This document shows positions 18,468 through 25,307 of a stretch of DNA of 64,000 nt, in pieces; positions within the stretch are counted from its first letter, which is position 1, and each line of letters begins with the position of its first letter. The stretch lies in assembly GCA_021812985.1 (NCBI GenBank), contig JAKAMG010000004.1, positions 72,339 through 136,338 on the forward strand. The letters are read 5' to 3'. The stretch is from Bacteroidota bacterium (GTDB taxonomy: Bacteria > Bacteroidota > Ignavibacteria > Kryptoniales > JAKASW01). The position numbers and the translations under genes were made by a program. The notes below the pieces were generated by a model, which was not told where the DNA came from, did no database searches, and worked only from the letters and a program-made list of their open reading frames with translations.

Positions 18468-19228
18468 ATCGTCTCTCCTCTCCCGGTGCTGAAATATTCA
18501 GAAATGGTTATCTCCCCGGCCGTGAATTTCTGGACTCCCGATGATGTCCGTATGATCAGGGCTCCATCCTCCGCGACATCCTCGAACACACCATCGACCG
18601 TTCTGTCTGCTATTTTCAATCTTATGCTCCGGCCGAACATGTGTGATTTGTCACGCCATTTCTTCATCACTGAATGGAAATTCCCCTTCTTAATCTCATC
18701 GTAAGTTCGGGAAAACCCGTTCAGTACCGACATGAAGATCTCCTCGCGGTCGAATTTGCGTCCTGCGAAAACCGCAAGTGAAGTCGCGCGTGAAGCGATC
18801 TCTTCCGGAAACGCCGTCTGATTGACGTTCAAGCCGATCCCAATGACTATATGATTCAACCTGTCGCCGTCAAAACTGGATTCCAGAAGAATGCCGCAGA
18901 CTTTCTTTGAACCAAGGAGAATGTCGTTCGGCCATTTCATTTCAGGTTTCAGACCGCCGATCACCTCCAAGACTTCAGCGACGGCGACGGCCGCCGAAAA
19001 CGTGAGGATGAACATCTCGTCCCTTTTCAGGAATTCGGGACGGAGAAGCAACGAGAAGAGGAGGTTTGAGAGTGGTTCGGCCTCCCATTTCCTCCCGAAT
19101 CTTCCGCGTCCCTGAGTCTGCTCATCTGCCACCGCCACGGTTCCTTCAGGGAAGCCTTCATCACCCAGCTTCATGAGATAGCCGTTTGTGGAGTCTATTC
19201 TGCCGAATCGGTAAATATCGTAGTTCAA
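18464..19228 (-). CDS. birA: Biotin-[acetyl-CoA-carboxylase] ligase
   Basis: Activates biotin with ATP and attaches it to the biotin carboxyl carrier protein. The 254-residue protein contains RIDSTNGYLMKL, the nucleotide/biotin loop TQGRGRFGRKW, LKWPNDILLGSKKVCGILLE and HIVIGIGLNVNQ, with an SH3-like C-terminal segment (DGVFEDVAEDGALII). There is no N-terminal DNA-binding domain, so this is a mono-functional (class I) ligase and not a repressor. It is the first gene of the minus-strand run that continues through coaX, the acetyltransferase, the mutase and the kinases. Confidence 0.93.
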   Translation of the reverse strand: MNYDIYRFGRIDSTNGYLMKLGDEGFPEGTVAVADEQTQGRGRFGRKWEAEPLSNLLFSLLLRPEFLKRDEMFILTFSAAVAVAEVLEVIGGLKPEMKWPNDILLGSKKVCGILLESSFDGDRLNHIVIGIGLNVNQTAFPEEIASRATSLAVFAGRKFDREEIFMSVLNGFSRTYDEIKKGNFHSVMKKWRDKSHMFGRSIRLKIADRTVDGVFEDVAEDGALIIRTSSGVQKFTAGEITISEYFSTGRGETI

Positions 19229-19312
19229 GCCGGTTCCAAAATTTAATTCCGGTCCGGCTTAAAGCAAAGCCCACAGGGAATGCGCGTAAAAGGTATTAGG
19301 TGAGATTTTCAT

Positions 19313-19382
19313 CACACCCTCCCCGGAACCTCTTGCATTTCCGGAGGATACAGGCAATCTTACGTCACGCCTAGAGGGTGTG
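19313..19382. other. Candidate structured RNA or palindromic element (three-way junction)
   Basis: CACACCCTC (19313-19321) and GAGGGTGTG (19374-19382) are perfect 9-base complementary arms. Inside them CCGGAA/TTCCGG (19323-19328 and 19339-19344) and AGGC/GCCT (19352-19355 and 19369-19372) form two more stems, giving a compact three-way junction. It lies in the gap between the divergent birA and outer-membrane protein genes, 120 bp upstream of the latter. It does not match a riboswitch consensus I know. The strand is unknown. Confidence 0.4.
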
Positions 19383-19501
19383 GCTCTCTCTGGCCAAAAT
19401 CGGATCGCGAATTCAGGGATGCATTGCGTGTGGCTGCATTTCTAAGCCTGTCAATGCTAACGCGTCCGTTCACATTCCATAATAAAAAAAAGGAGTCTTG
19501 T

Positions 19502-20065
19502 ATGCTTCGTAGACTTTCTGCAGCACTATTGACAGCAGCGTTAATCGGAATCCTCACGCCTGGAGCACATGCTCAAGAATTCTGGGGCCAAGGGGCAAAA
19601 TCGTGGGGCGCAGGATTGCAGCTGTCGGTTCCGACCGGAAATCTCAGTGACTTTGGCGGGATCGGGTTTGGCGCATTCGGTAAGTTCCAGTACGGTTTGA
19701 ACGAAGACTGGATGCTCACCGGTTCGCTCGGCTACAATTTCTGGACGAGCAAGGACCAGGGGAATGGCGTCAGTTCAAAGGCAAGCGCTGTCCCTCTCCT
19801 CGTCGGAGCAAAGTATAATTTGAGCAAACAGGTAACTCCCGGCTTCTACGCGTTTGCGGAAGTAGGATTCTACTTCGCTTCATACACCGCTGCCGTTAAC
19901 ATATTCGGATATACGGCATCTGCAAGTTCATCAGAGACAGAAACCGTGCTCTGCCCTGGTGTCGGTTACCAGTTCAATAATTTCGACATCTCAGCGAAGT
20001 ATGTCATAAACGGAAACATCAGCAACTTCGCGATATCGGCTGCCTACCAGCTTCCACTGCAATAA
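19502..20065 (+). CDS. Small outer-membrane beta-barrel protein
   Basis: The 187-residue protein starts at the ATG at 19502, with AGGAG 6 bases upstream. The frame is open further upstream, but that part lacks protein character. A signal peptide ending GAHA (about residue 24) is followed by alternating Gly/aromatic strands such as GAGLQLSVPTGNLSDFGGIGF, FGKFQYGLNEDW and FNNFDISAKYVING. These are typical of eight-stranded OmpW/OmpA-like barrels, and the product ends in a beta-strand. No ligand or function is evident. It is followed at once by an intrinsic terminator, so it is monocistronic. Confidence 0.8.
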   Translation: MLRRLSAALLTAALIGILTPGAHAQEFWGQGAKSWGAGLQLSVPTGNLSDFGGIGFGAFGKFQYGLNEDWMLTGSLGYNFWTSKDQGNGVSSKASAVPLLVGAKYNLSKQVTPGFYAFAEVGFYFASYTAAVNIFGYTASASSSETETVLCPGVGYQFNNFDISAKYVINGNISNFAISAAYQLPLQ

Positions 20066-20092
20066 TACCAAGACTGCAGCATCACTATTTCC

Positions 20093-20126
20093 GGTCGTCT
20101 CATGAGAATGAGACGGCCTTTTTTTT
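20093..20126 (+). terminator. Intrinsic terminator of the barrel gene
   Basis: GGTCGTCTCAT (20093-20103) and ATGAGACGGCC (20108-20118) pair with one G:T wobble around a GAGA loop and are followed by eight T. It begins 28 bases past the stop codon. Confidence 0.92.
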
Positions 20127-20277
20127 ACGCATTCTGAATCGACGTCTTCCCTTGTAGCGAAATACTTATCCCGATCCGTTTTTCACAACTATCATCGTGA
20201 AAAATCGATTCGAAAGTAACATATTGTCAAAAGTCATGTACCGAACAAAAAAGTAATCGCGGACGGCGGCCAACGAA

Positions 20278-21174
20278 ATGATTTATTTCCTGATAACTGT
20301 CACAGTCGTCATACTTCTTTCCCTCATTCCGATATCCATCATGCTCGTCGGCCCGAGAATGCTTTTGATGCCTGACAGGAGGAGGCCAGAATACTACTTC
20401 GACAAATACGGATACAGCCATCCGTCCCACATTGGTCTCAAGCACGAGTCTGGCGAGATTGTCACTGATGAAGGTTACAAACTGTCATACTGGTCTGTAG
20501 CCTCACCAAACTGTGGAAAGACGAAGGGAGCGATTGTTTACCTCCACGGAATTACCGACTCGAAAGTGAGCGGGCTGAATTACGCGAAGGCACTCGCGCC
20601 GTATTGCCAGCGGATTTACCTGATGGACATGCGTCGCCACGGAGAGAGCGGCGGTGAGTATTGCACTTACGGCTACTTCGAGAAACATGACGTCGTCAGA
20701 CTGATCGACACGATCGTGTCTGAGAATCCCGGTAAACCTGTCACTCTCATCGGCTCTTCAATGGGCGCGGCGATCGCGATACAGGTGGCTGCAATCGACA
20801 AGCGCGTGTCTAAGGTTATTGCTGTCGCCCCGTTCTATGACCTCTTCTCAATTGCGCTGGACCACCAGTTCCGTCATATAGGAATCAGGAACAGCTTTCT
20901 CCTTCGTTCCGTCATGCACCGGGCGGAAAAGATTGCGCGCTTTGACGCCTCGGATGTATCACCGGCGAAGGACATAGAGAACATTCACATACCTATTCTC
21001 CTAGTGCGCGGCGAAGGCGACAAGACAGTAAAAAAGCAGTATCCACAGTCCCTCTCCGAACTTGCTAAGGACGCAGAACTTCTGACGATACCTGGGGCGG
21101 GACACGTCGATGTGCTTGAAAAGGGGGGGGCCGATTACATAGAGCGGCTGGCGAAGTTCATAGACCCCTCATAA
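20278..21174 (+). CDS. Membrane-anchored alpha/beta hydrolase
   Basis: A 298-residue serine hydrolase with one N-terminal membrane helix (residues 2-24). The nucleophile elbow is IGSSMGAA with Ser161. VYLHGITDSK forms the oxyanion region and MDMRRHGES precedes the nucleophile, as in the family. Acid and base lie in LVRGEGDKTV and PGAGHVDVL near the C-terminus. The closest general type is the YqkD/BAAT-like extracellular or periplasmic hydrolase group. The substrate cannot be told. It stands alone between two terminator regions. Confidence 0.85.
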   Translation: MIYFLITVTVVILLSLIPISIMLVGPRMLLMPDRRRPEYYFDKYGYSHPSHIGLKHESGEIVTDEGYKLSYWSVASPNCGKTKGAIVYLHGITDSKVSGLNYAKALAPYCQRIYLMDMRRHGESGGEYCTYGYFEKHDVVRLIDTIVSENPGKPVTLIGSSMGAAIAIQVAAIDKRVSKVIAVAPFYDLFSIALDHQFRHIGIRNSFLLRSVMHRAEKIARFDASDVSPAKDIENIHIPILLVRGEGDKTVKKQYPQSLSELAKDAELLTIPGAGHVDVLEKGGADYIERLAKFIDPS

Positions 21175-21181
21175 AAAAGAA

Positions 21182-21204
21182 ACCCGCCCTGGGCAAGGGC
21201 GGGT
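21182..21204 (-). terminator. Strong hairpin with T tract on the minus strand
   Basis: ACCCGCCC and GGGCGGGT form a perfect 8-bp stem 8 bases past the hydrolase stop. The T-rich tail lies on the minus strand (complement of AAAAAAGAA), so its best orientation is for a transcript coming from the right. It could still block transcripts on the plus strand together with the next hairpin. Confidence 0.55.
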
Positions 21205-21236
21205 AGAAGGAGGCATTCTAGGTAGGTCCTTCTTTT
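21205..21236 (+). terminator. Weaker plus-strand hairpin after the hydrolase
   Basis: AGAAGGA (21205-21211) and TCCTTCT (21227-21233) pair around a 15-base loop and are followed by TTT. It abuts the preceding hairpin, so the pair may serve as the plus-strand terminator of the hydrolase gene. Confidence 0.4.
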
Positions 21237-21427
21237 GAGTGCTGGCTATAAAGTTAGACGGATGCTTCCCGACTTTGTTACAGAATTTTTCCCCTTTTCT
21301 TTAGAAATAATCCCACTATCGACACCGAACATTAATGCCTGAAAACGGTAAACCTCCCCGCCCTTTCTCAGGTCAAAACAGAAACCACGCGCCTCGTAGA
21401 AACTCGCATGGAACGAAATCAGACAGA

Positions 21428-21456
21428 TTGTCATTTATATATGTGAGAATTAAATT
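21428..21456 (+). promoter_or_regulatory. Possible sigma-70-like promoter of the site-2 protease operon
   Basis: TTGTCA (21428-21433) and TAAATT (21451-21456) are spaced by 17 bases, 22 bp ahead of the protease start. Between the hairpins at 21182-21236 and this site I see no gene. Confidence 0.35.
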
Positions 21457-21478
21457 GACAAAAAGGTAATCTGCCAAT

Positions 21479-22546
21479 ATGCGGTGGTCGTTTCCGGTCG
21501 GACGACTTTTCGATATCCCGATAAGGGTACATTACACGTTTCTCCTTCTCCTCGCGTTCATCTGGTATGTCGAATCCAGCGTGCTCGGACCCGAGGCCGG
21601 ATTGCACAGTGTCATTTTCTGGGCGCTGATATTCGCGTGCGTCCTCTTTCATGAACTCGGACACAGCCTCGTGGCCCAGTCGTACGGACTTAAGATCGCC
21701 TCGATAATACTCCTCCCCATCGGAGGGGTATCCCAGATAAATGAAATCCCACGTGACCCGATCAAAGAGGTCGCGATAACCATCGCCGGTCCTGTAGTGA
21801 ATTTCCTAATAGCGGGTGTCCTACTGATCATCGGTAAAATGCTTTACCCTTCCCTTCAGTTCGCGGAAATATCGCTCCAGAGCGGGAGTATGATAGTCGA
21901 CCTCTTTTGGGCGAACATTATGCTGGGGCTTTTCAACATAGTCCCCGCGTATCCGATGGACGGGGGGAGAATACTGCGCGGCCTGATAGCGATGAGGAGG
22001 GATTACCTCGAGGCGACAAGACTCGCCGCCGATGTCGGGAAGCTTTTCGCGATCGGCTTCATAATCATAGGCTTCTTTTACAATTGGTGGCTCATACTGA
22101 TCGGGATATTTGTATTCAGCGGGGCGAGCTCCGAGGCAGACGCGACGGTCATCACTTCGGCGCTGGAGAAGATTCAAGTGAGAAACCTGATGATCACGGA
22201 ATTCAGGACAATTTCACCGGAGGAGCCACTTACGGCGGTCGTGGAGAAATCGCTCCATGTCTTTCAGAGCGACTTCCCGGTGGTCGACGGAGAAAGATTC
22301 GTCGGCATACTAACACGTTCTTCAGTCATCGAATCGCTCCATCACCGTCTTCATGACAAGCGGGTCGGTGAGCTGGCGAGAACCAACTTCCCCTCCATCA
22401 ATCCGGACTCCACAGCGGCCGAGGCGCTCGCCGCCATGAGGACATTCAAGGTCACGCTGGCTCCGGTCGAAGAGAACGGCAGACTGGAGGGGATAATAAC
22501 CATGGAAAAACTTCTTGAGGCATCGGACGTAATAAATGAAAAATAA
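21479..22546 (+). CDS. Site-2 protease family zinc metalloprotease with CBS domains
   Basis: A 355-residue intramembrane protease of the M50 (SpoIVFB-like) type. It has about six membrane helices; the zinc motif HELGH is at residues 58-62 and the third ligand Asp161 lies in YPMDGGRIL. A pair of CBS domains (about 235-355) follows, ending GRLEGIITMEKLLE. In SpoIVFB-like proteases the CBS pair senses adenine nucleotides, so activity may follow energy state. Usual substrates are membrane-bound anti-sigma factors or transcription factors; none is identified here. The stop overlaps the next gene by 11 bases, so the GWxTD lipoprotein is co-translated. Confidence 0.9.
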   Translation: MRWSFPVGRLFDIPIRVHYTFLLLLAFIWYVESSVLGPEAGLHSVIFWALIFACVLFHELGHSLVAQSYGLKIASIILLPIGGVSQINEIPRDPIKEVAITIAGPVVNFLIAGVLLIIGKMLYPSLQFAEISLQSGSMIVDLFWANIMLGLFNIVPAYPMDGGRILRGLIAMRRDYLEATRLAADVGKLFAIGFIIIGFFYNWWLILIGIFVFSGASSEADATVITSALEKIQVRNLMITEFRTISPEEPLTAVVEKSLHVFQSDFPVVDGERFVGILTRSSVIESLHHRLHDKRVGELARTNFPSINPDSTAAEALAAMRTFKVTLAPVEENGRLEGIITMEKLLEASDVINEK

Positions 22547-23822
22547 AGAGAAGCACATGACTTTCAGGACACTTGCCGGGTTGGCAATAGGATTGTTTGG
22601 CGCGGCCGTTATGATTTCCGGATGCGGTCCCGCAATGCACTCCTTCGCGCCCGACGTGAAGAACACGCTTTTCGCTCCACGCTTCGGCTTCTTTATCATT
22701 AACTACCCCACAGAGCATTCCGATTCTTCCGCCGGCGTGCTCTACGCGAGGGTGAGGTATGACGACGTGGTGTTCATCCAGACCGATTCCGGATACTCGG
22801 CGCATTACCAGTTCTCCGTGAACGTGTTCTCCGACAAAGAGCTGACGAACGTCATCTACTCGAGAATTATCGACAGGAAGCTCACGGTGCCTACCTACGC
22901 GATGACGAACTCCACGACAGCATACGACACGGTAGAGGACAAGCTGACGCTCAAGCCCGGCAAGTATTTCGTCGTCCTTAAGCTTTACGATTACAACACC
23001 GACCACACCTCGTCCAGGGAAGTGGAACACACGTTCAGGAATTTCCTCGGCGATCCGCTCACAATAAGCGACGTGCTCCTTTACGACGAGAAGGATACCA
23101 CGGGCCTCCCGATCGACGTGGTCAAGAACCGGGAGGACTCGATAGACGCGAGGTTCTTCGTCAGCATGAAGGACTATCCCGCCTCTTTCTCGATGCATAT
23201 CCTCGCGAAGTCGATAGGCTCTCCGACCTACATAGACACGACACTTCAGCTGACCCAGGACAAACAGGTTCAGCGGTACAGAATTCCGATCCAGACAGTT
23301 GTGCTGGCGCCCGCCACATATCAATTCAAGGTTACGGTGAAGAAGGGTGATGCGGAGACATCCTCAGAAACAACATTGCAGATTCTGAGGAGCAACATGC
23401 CGCTGACTTCTGCCGAACTCGACCAGGAGCTTGAGCCCCTGATTTACATTACAACGGCGACGGTAATAGACTCGCTCAAGACCGGGACCTTCGCGGAAAG
23501 GCGTGCCAGGTTTCTTGACTTCTGGCTGAATCGGGCAAATGGGAGAAAAGAGCAGGCGAACGCGATGAGGGCCGAGTTCTACAAGAGAGTAGATTTCGCG
23601 AACACGCATCTTGCCGGCGGCTTCAGGCACGGTTGGCAGAGCGACCGCGGGAGGATATATATTCTGTACGGGGCACCGGATCAAGTGGAGACACATGATC
23701 AGGGCTTCACGACACCGCCATACCAGGTTTGGTACTACTACAACCTGAAGCTTGAGTTTGTCTTTCTGGATGAGTTCGGGACCGGCAACTACAGGCTCAT
23801 ACAGGAAAACCAGATCGATTGA
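22536..23822 (+). CDS. GWxTD-domain lipoprotein
   Basis: The 428-residue protein carries a lipobox ending ISGC, so it is predicted to be an outer-membrane or periplasmic lipoprotein. The middle is beta-rich (about residues 45-290). The C-terminus has GWQSDRGRIYILYGAPDQVE and YQVWYYY, the signature of the GWxTD domain family common in FCB and Acidobacteria-like genomes, whose function is unknown. Here the motif reads GWQSD instead of GWxTD. An in-frame ATG at 22557 (MTFRTLAG) is an alternative start that would place the signal peptide closer to the N-terminus. The overlap with the protease gene suggests a shared task. Confidence 0.85.
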   Translation: MKNKEKHMTFRTLAGLAIGLFGAAVMISGCGPAMHSFAPDVKNTLFAPRFGFFIINYPTEHSDSSAGVLYARVRYDDVVFIQTDSGYSAHYQFSVNVFSDKELTNVIYSRIIDRKLTVPTYAMTNSTTAYDTVEDKLTLKPGKYFVVLKLYDYNTDHTSSREVEHTFRNFLGDPLTISDVLLYDEKDTTGLPIDVVKNREDSIDARFFVSMKDYPASFSMHILAKSIGSPTYIDTTLQLTQDKQVQRYRIPIQTVVLAPATYQFKVTVKKGDAETSSETTLQILRSNMPLTSAELDQELEPLIYITTATVIDSLKTGTFAERRARFLDFWLNRANGRKEQANAMRAEFYKRVDFANTHLAGGFRHGWQSDRGRIYILYGAPDQVETHDQGFTTPPYQVWYYYNLKLEFVFLDEFGTGNYRLIQENQID

Positions 23823-23840
23823 CGCAGCCGATGTATTTCT

Positions 23841-24401
23841 CTATCCGGATTTCTTTTCGTCAAGGGCGGAAACGACCGGGTAACGCGACTTGACCTCATT
23901 CCTCTTTATCTTCGATAGCTTCGGCTTAAGGATCTGACGCTTCACGCCGGAGAGGCGGTTGATGAAGAACTTCTGCTGCAGGTGATCGTACTCATGCTGG
24001 AACACCCTGGCCCACATCCCTGTAAGCTCCGTCTCTACGCGCTCGAAATTTCCGTCGGTGAAACGCACGACGAGTCTGTCTGCCCTCGTGACTTCATCAC
24101 GGATTCCCGGAACGCTGAGGCAACCCTCTTCCATGACGTACTCGCCGCTTGACTCGACAATCTCTGGATTGATGACGACGAGCGGCTTCTCGCCGGCGTA
24201 ATCTTCCATCACCGAAATGTCCATGACGGCAAACGACATCTGGAGCCCCACCTGATTGGCCGCTAGCCCGATCCCATCCGCGTTGTACATCGTCTCGAAC
24301 ATGTCCCTGATCAGCCCGACAAGCTTGTCGTCAAACTTGGTTACTTTCTTCGCGGGGCCGTCCCAAACGCGTGTACCATATAGGTGAATGGGCATTATCA
24401 T
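23841..24401 (-). CDS. def: Peptide deformylase
   Basis: Removes the N-terminal formyl group from nascent proteins. All three family motifs are present in the 186-residue product: GIGLAANQVG (43-52), EGCLSVPG with metal ligand Cys94 (92-99), and QHEYDH with His136, Glu137 and His140. The C-terminal 45 residues form a basic tail (KRQILKPKLSKIKRNEVKSR). The start could be the ATG at 24401 or the one two codons later. It is the last gene of a minus-strand group that begins with the NlpC/P60 protein and is not near fmt in this window. Confidence 0.95.
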   Translation of the reverse strand: MIMPIHLYGTRVWDGPAKKVTKFDDKLVGLIRDMFETMYNADGIGLAANQVGLQMSFAVMDISVMEDYAGEKPLVVINPEIVESSGEYVMEEGCLSVPGIRDEVTRADRLVVRFTDGNFERVETELTGMWARVFQHEYDHLQQKFFINRLSGVKRQILKPKLSKIKRNEVKSRYPVVSALDEKKSG

Positions 24402-24407
24402 CCTGAA

Positions 24408-25307
24408 TTACTCCAGCATTTCTGGTTTAACTTTGATTACTTCGATCTGATTTTCCTTATAGAGAACTGCTTCTCCAGCGTAAAAGATAAGCTTGGAAAA
24501 TATTCTAAGCAAAACTATAATCTGACCTGCAGCGACCTCGACAAGGATCCCTGCCTCACCACTCGAAGGTACGAATCGGGCGGGGAGAAATGCCGCCGCT
24601 ATGACGGCCGTGCTTAATATTGTCGCGCCGATGTAAACACCGCCGGTCGAGAGGGGGTGTCTGATAACGAACGTGACTCCTCGCGTCAACTTGCTTAGAA
24701 ATGTATCGTCGTCAAGCGCCATTGCGGCTTTCGAGAAATCAGACAAAATATTAATTACGCCGAACAGGACGAGGAGAACCGCGTATCTCCAGAAACCAAC
24801 GCGCCAAAGACCATGTGTCGCGACAATTCGGTTCGATGCCGTCCCTCCAATCAAGTCAAAAAGAGAATTCAACTTGTAAAGCCCCATGAGAAGAGCAACT
24901 TCGATGAGAGTCCCCAAAAGGATATCGAAAAACTTTGTGGAGCCGTTGGAGAGGAACACCCCGATTTTCACCTTCTCTGAAGCGGCGAAGGACGTGAAGA
25001 AGCCGCCGGCTAGGAATACATCGACAAGGATATAAAGCACTATGAGGAAAACGATCTGAGGAAGGAGCGCCGAAAAGAAGGGAGCGTTCCCGTGCGCGAA
25101 TTCCACATACCATCTGTAGCAGAAACCGGATAAGAGCTCCTGGCCGACGAGGCGGTTCGATAAGTCGCTGCTGACCAACGACGCGATCGGAATCGTCAGG
25201 ATGGCGGCGAAGACAAAATTGATTAGATAAAAGACGAGCCACAGCCGCCAGTTCCTGAACGCCCTGACGCTCCCCATCCAGAAAGCTCTTGCTGCGCCGA
25301 CGTTCAC
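24408..25307 (-). CDS. Multi-pass membrane protein of unknown function
   Basis: I place the start at the GTG at 25307, which overlaps the TGA of the upstream M1 gene (GTGA), giving 299 residues; the frame is open further back to 25367. At least five hydrophobic segments are seen, for example LWLVFYLINFVFAAILTIPI, PQIVFLIVLYILVDVFLAGG, YAVLLVLFGVINILSDF, GVYIGATILSTAVIAAAFL and AAGQIIVLLRIFSKLIFYAG. No catalytic or transport motif is recognised. Coupling to the M1 homologue suggests a shared complex or pathway, but this is only inferred from the overlap. Confidence 0.75.
   Translation of the reverse strand: MNVGAARAFWMGSVRAFRNWRLWLVFYLINFVFAAILTIPIASLVSSDLSNRLVGQELLSGFCYRWYVEFAHGNAPFFSALLPQIVFLIVLYILVDVFLAGGFFTSFAASEKVKIGVFLSNGSTKFFDILLGTLIEVALLMGLYKLNSLFDLIGGTASNRIVATHGLWRVGFWRYAVLLVLFGVINILSDFSKAAMALDDDTFLSKLTRGVTFVIRHPLSTGGVYIGATILSTAVIAAAFLPARFVPSSGEAGILVEVAAGQIIVLLRIFSKLIFYAGEAVLYKENQIEVIKVKPEMLE

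Noticed and set aside
22452-23324. 290-codon minus-strand open frame
   Set aside because: Antisense to the GWxTD lipoprotein; Arg/His/Val-rich shadow composition.
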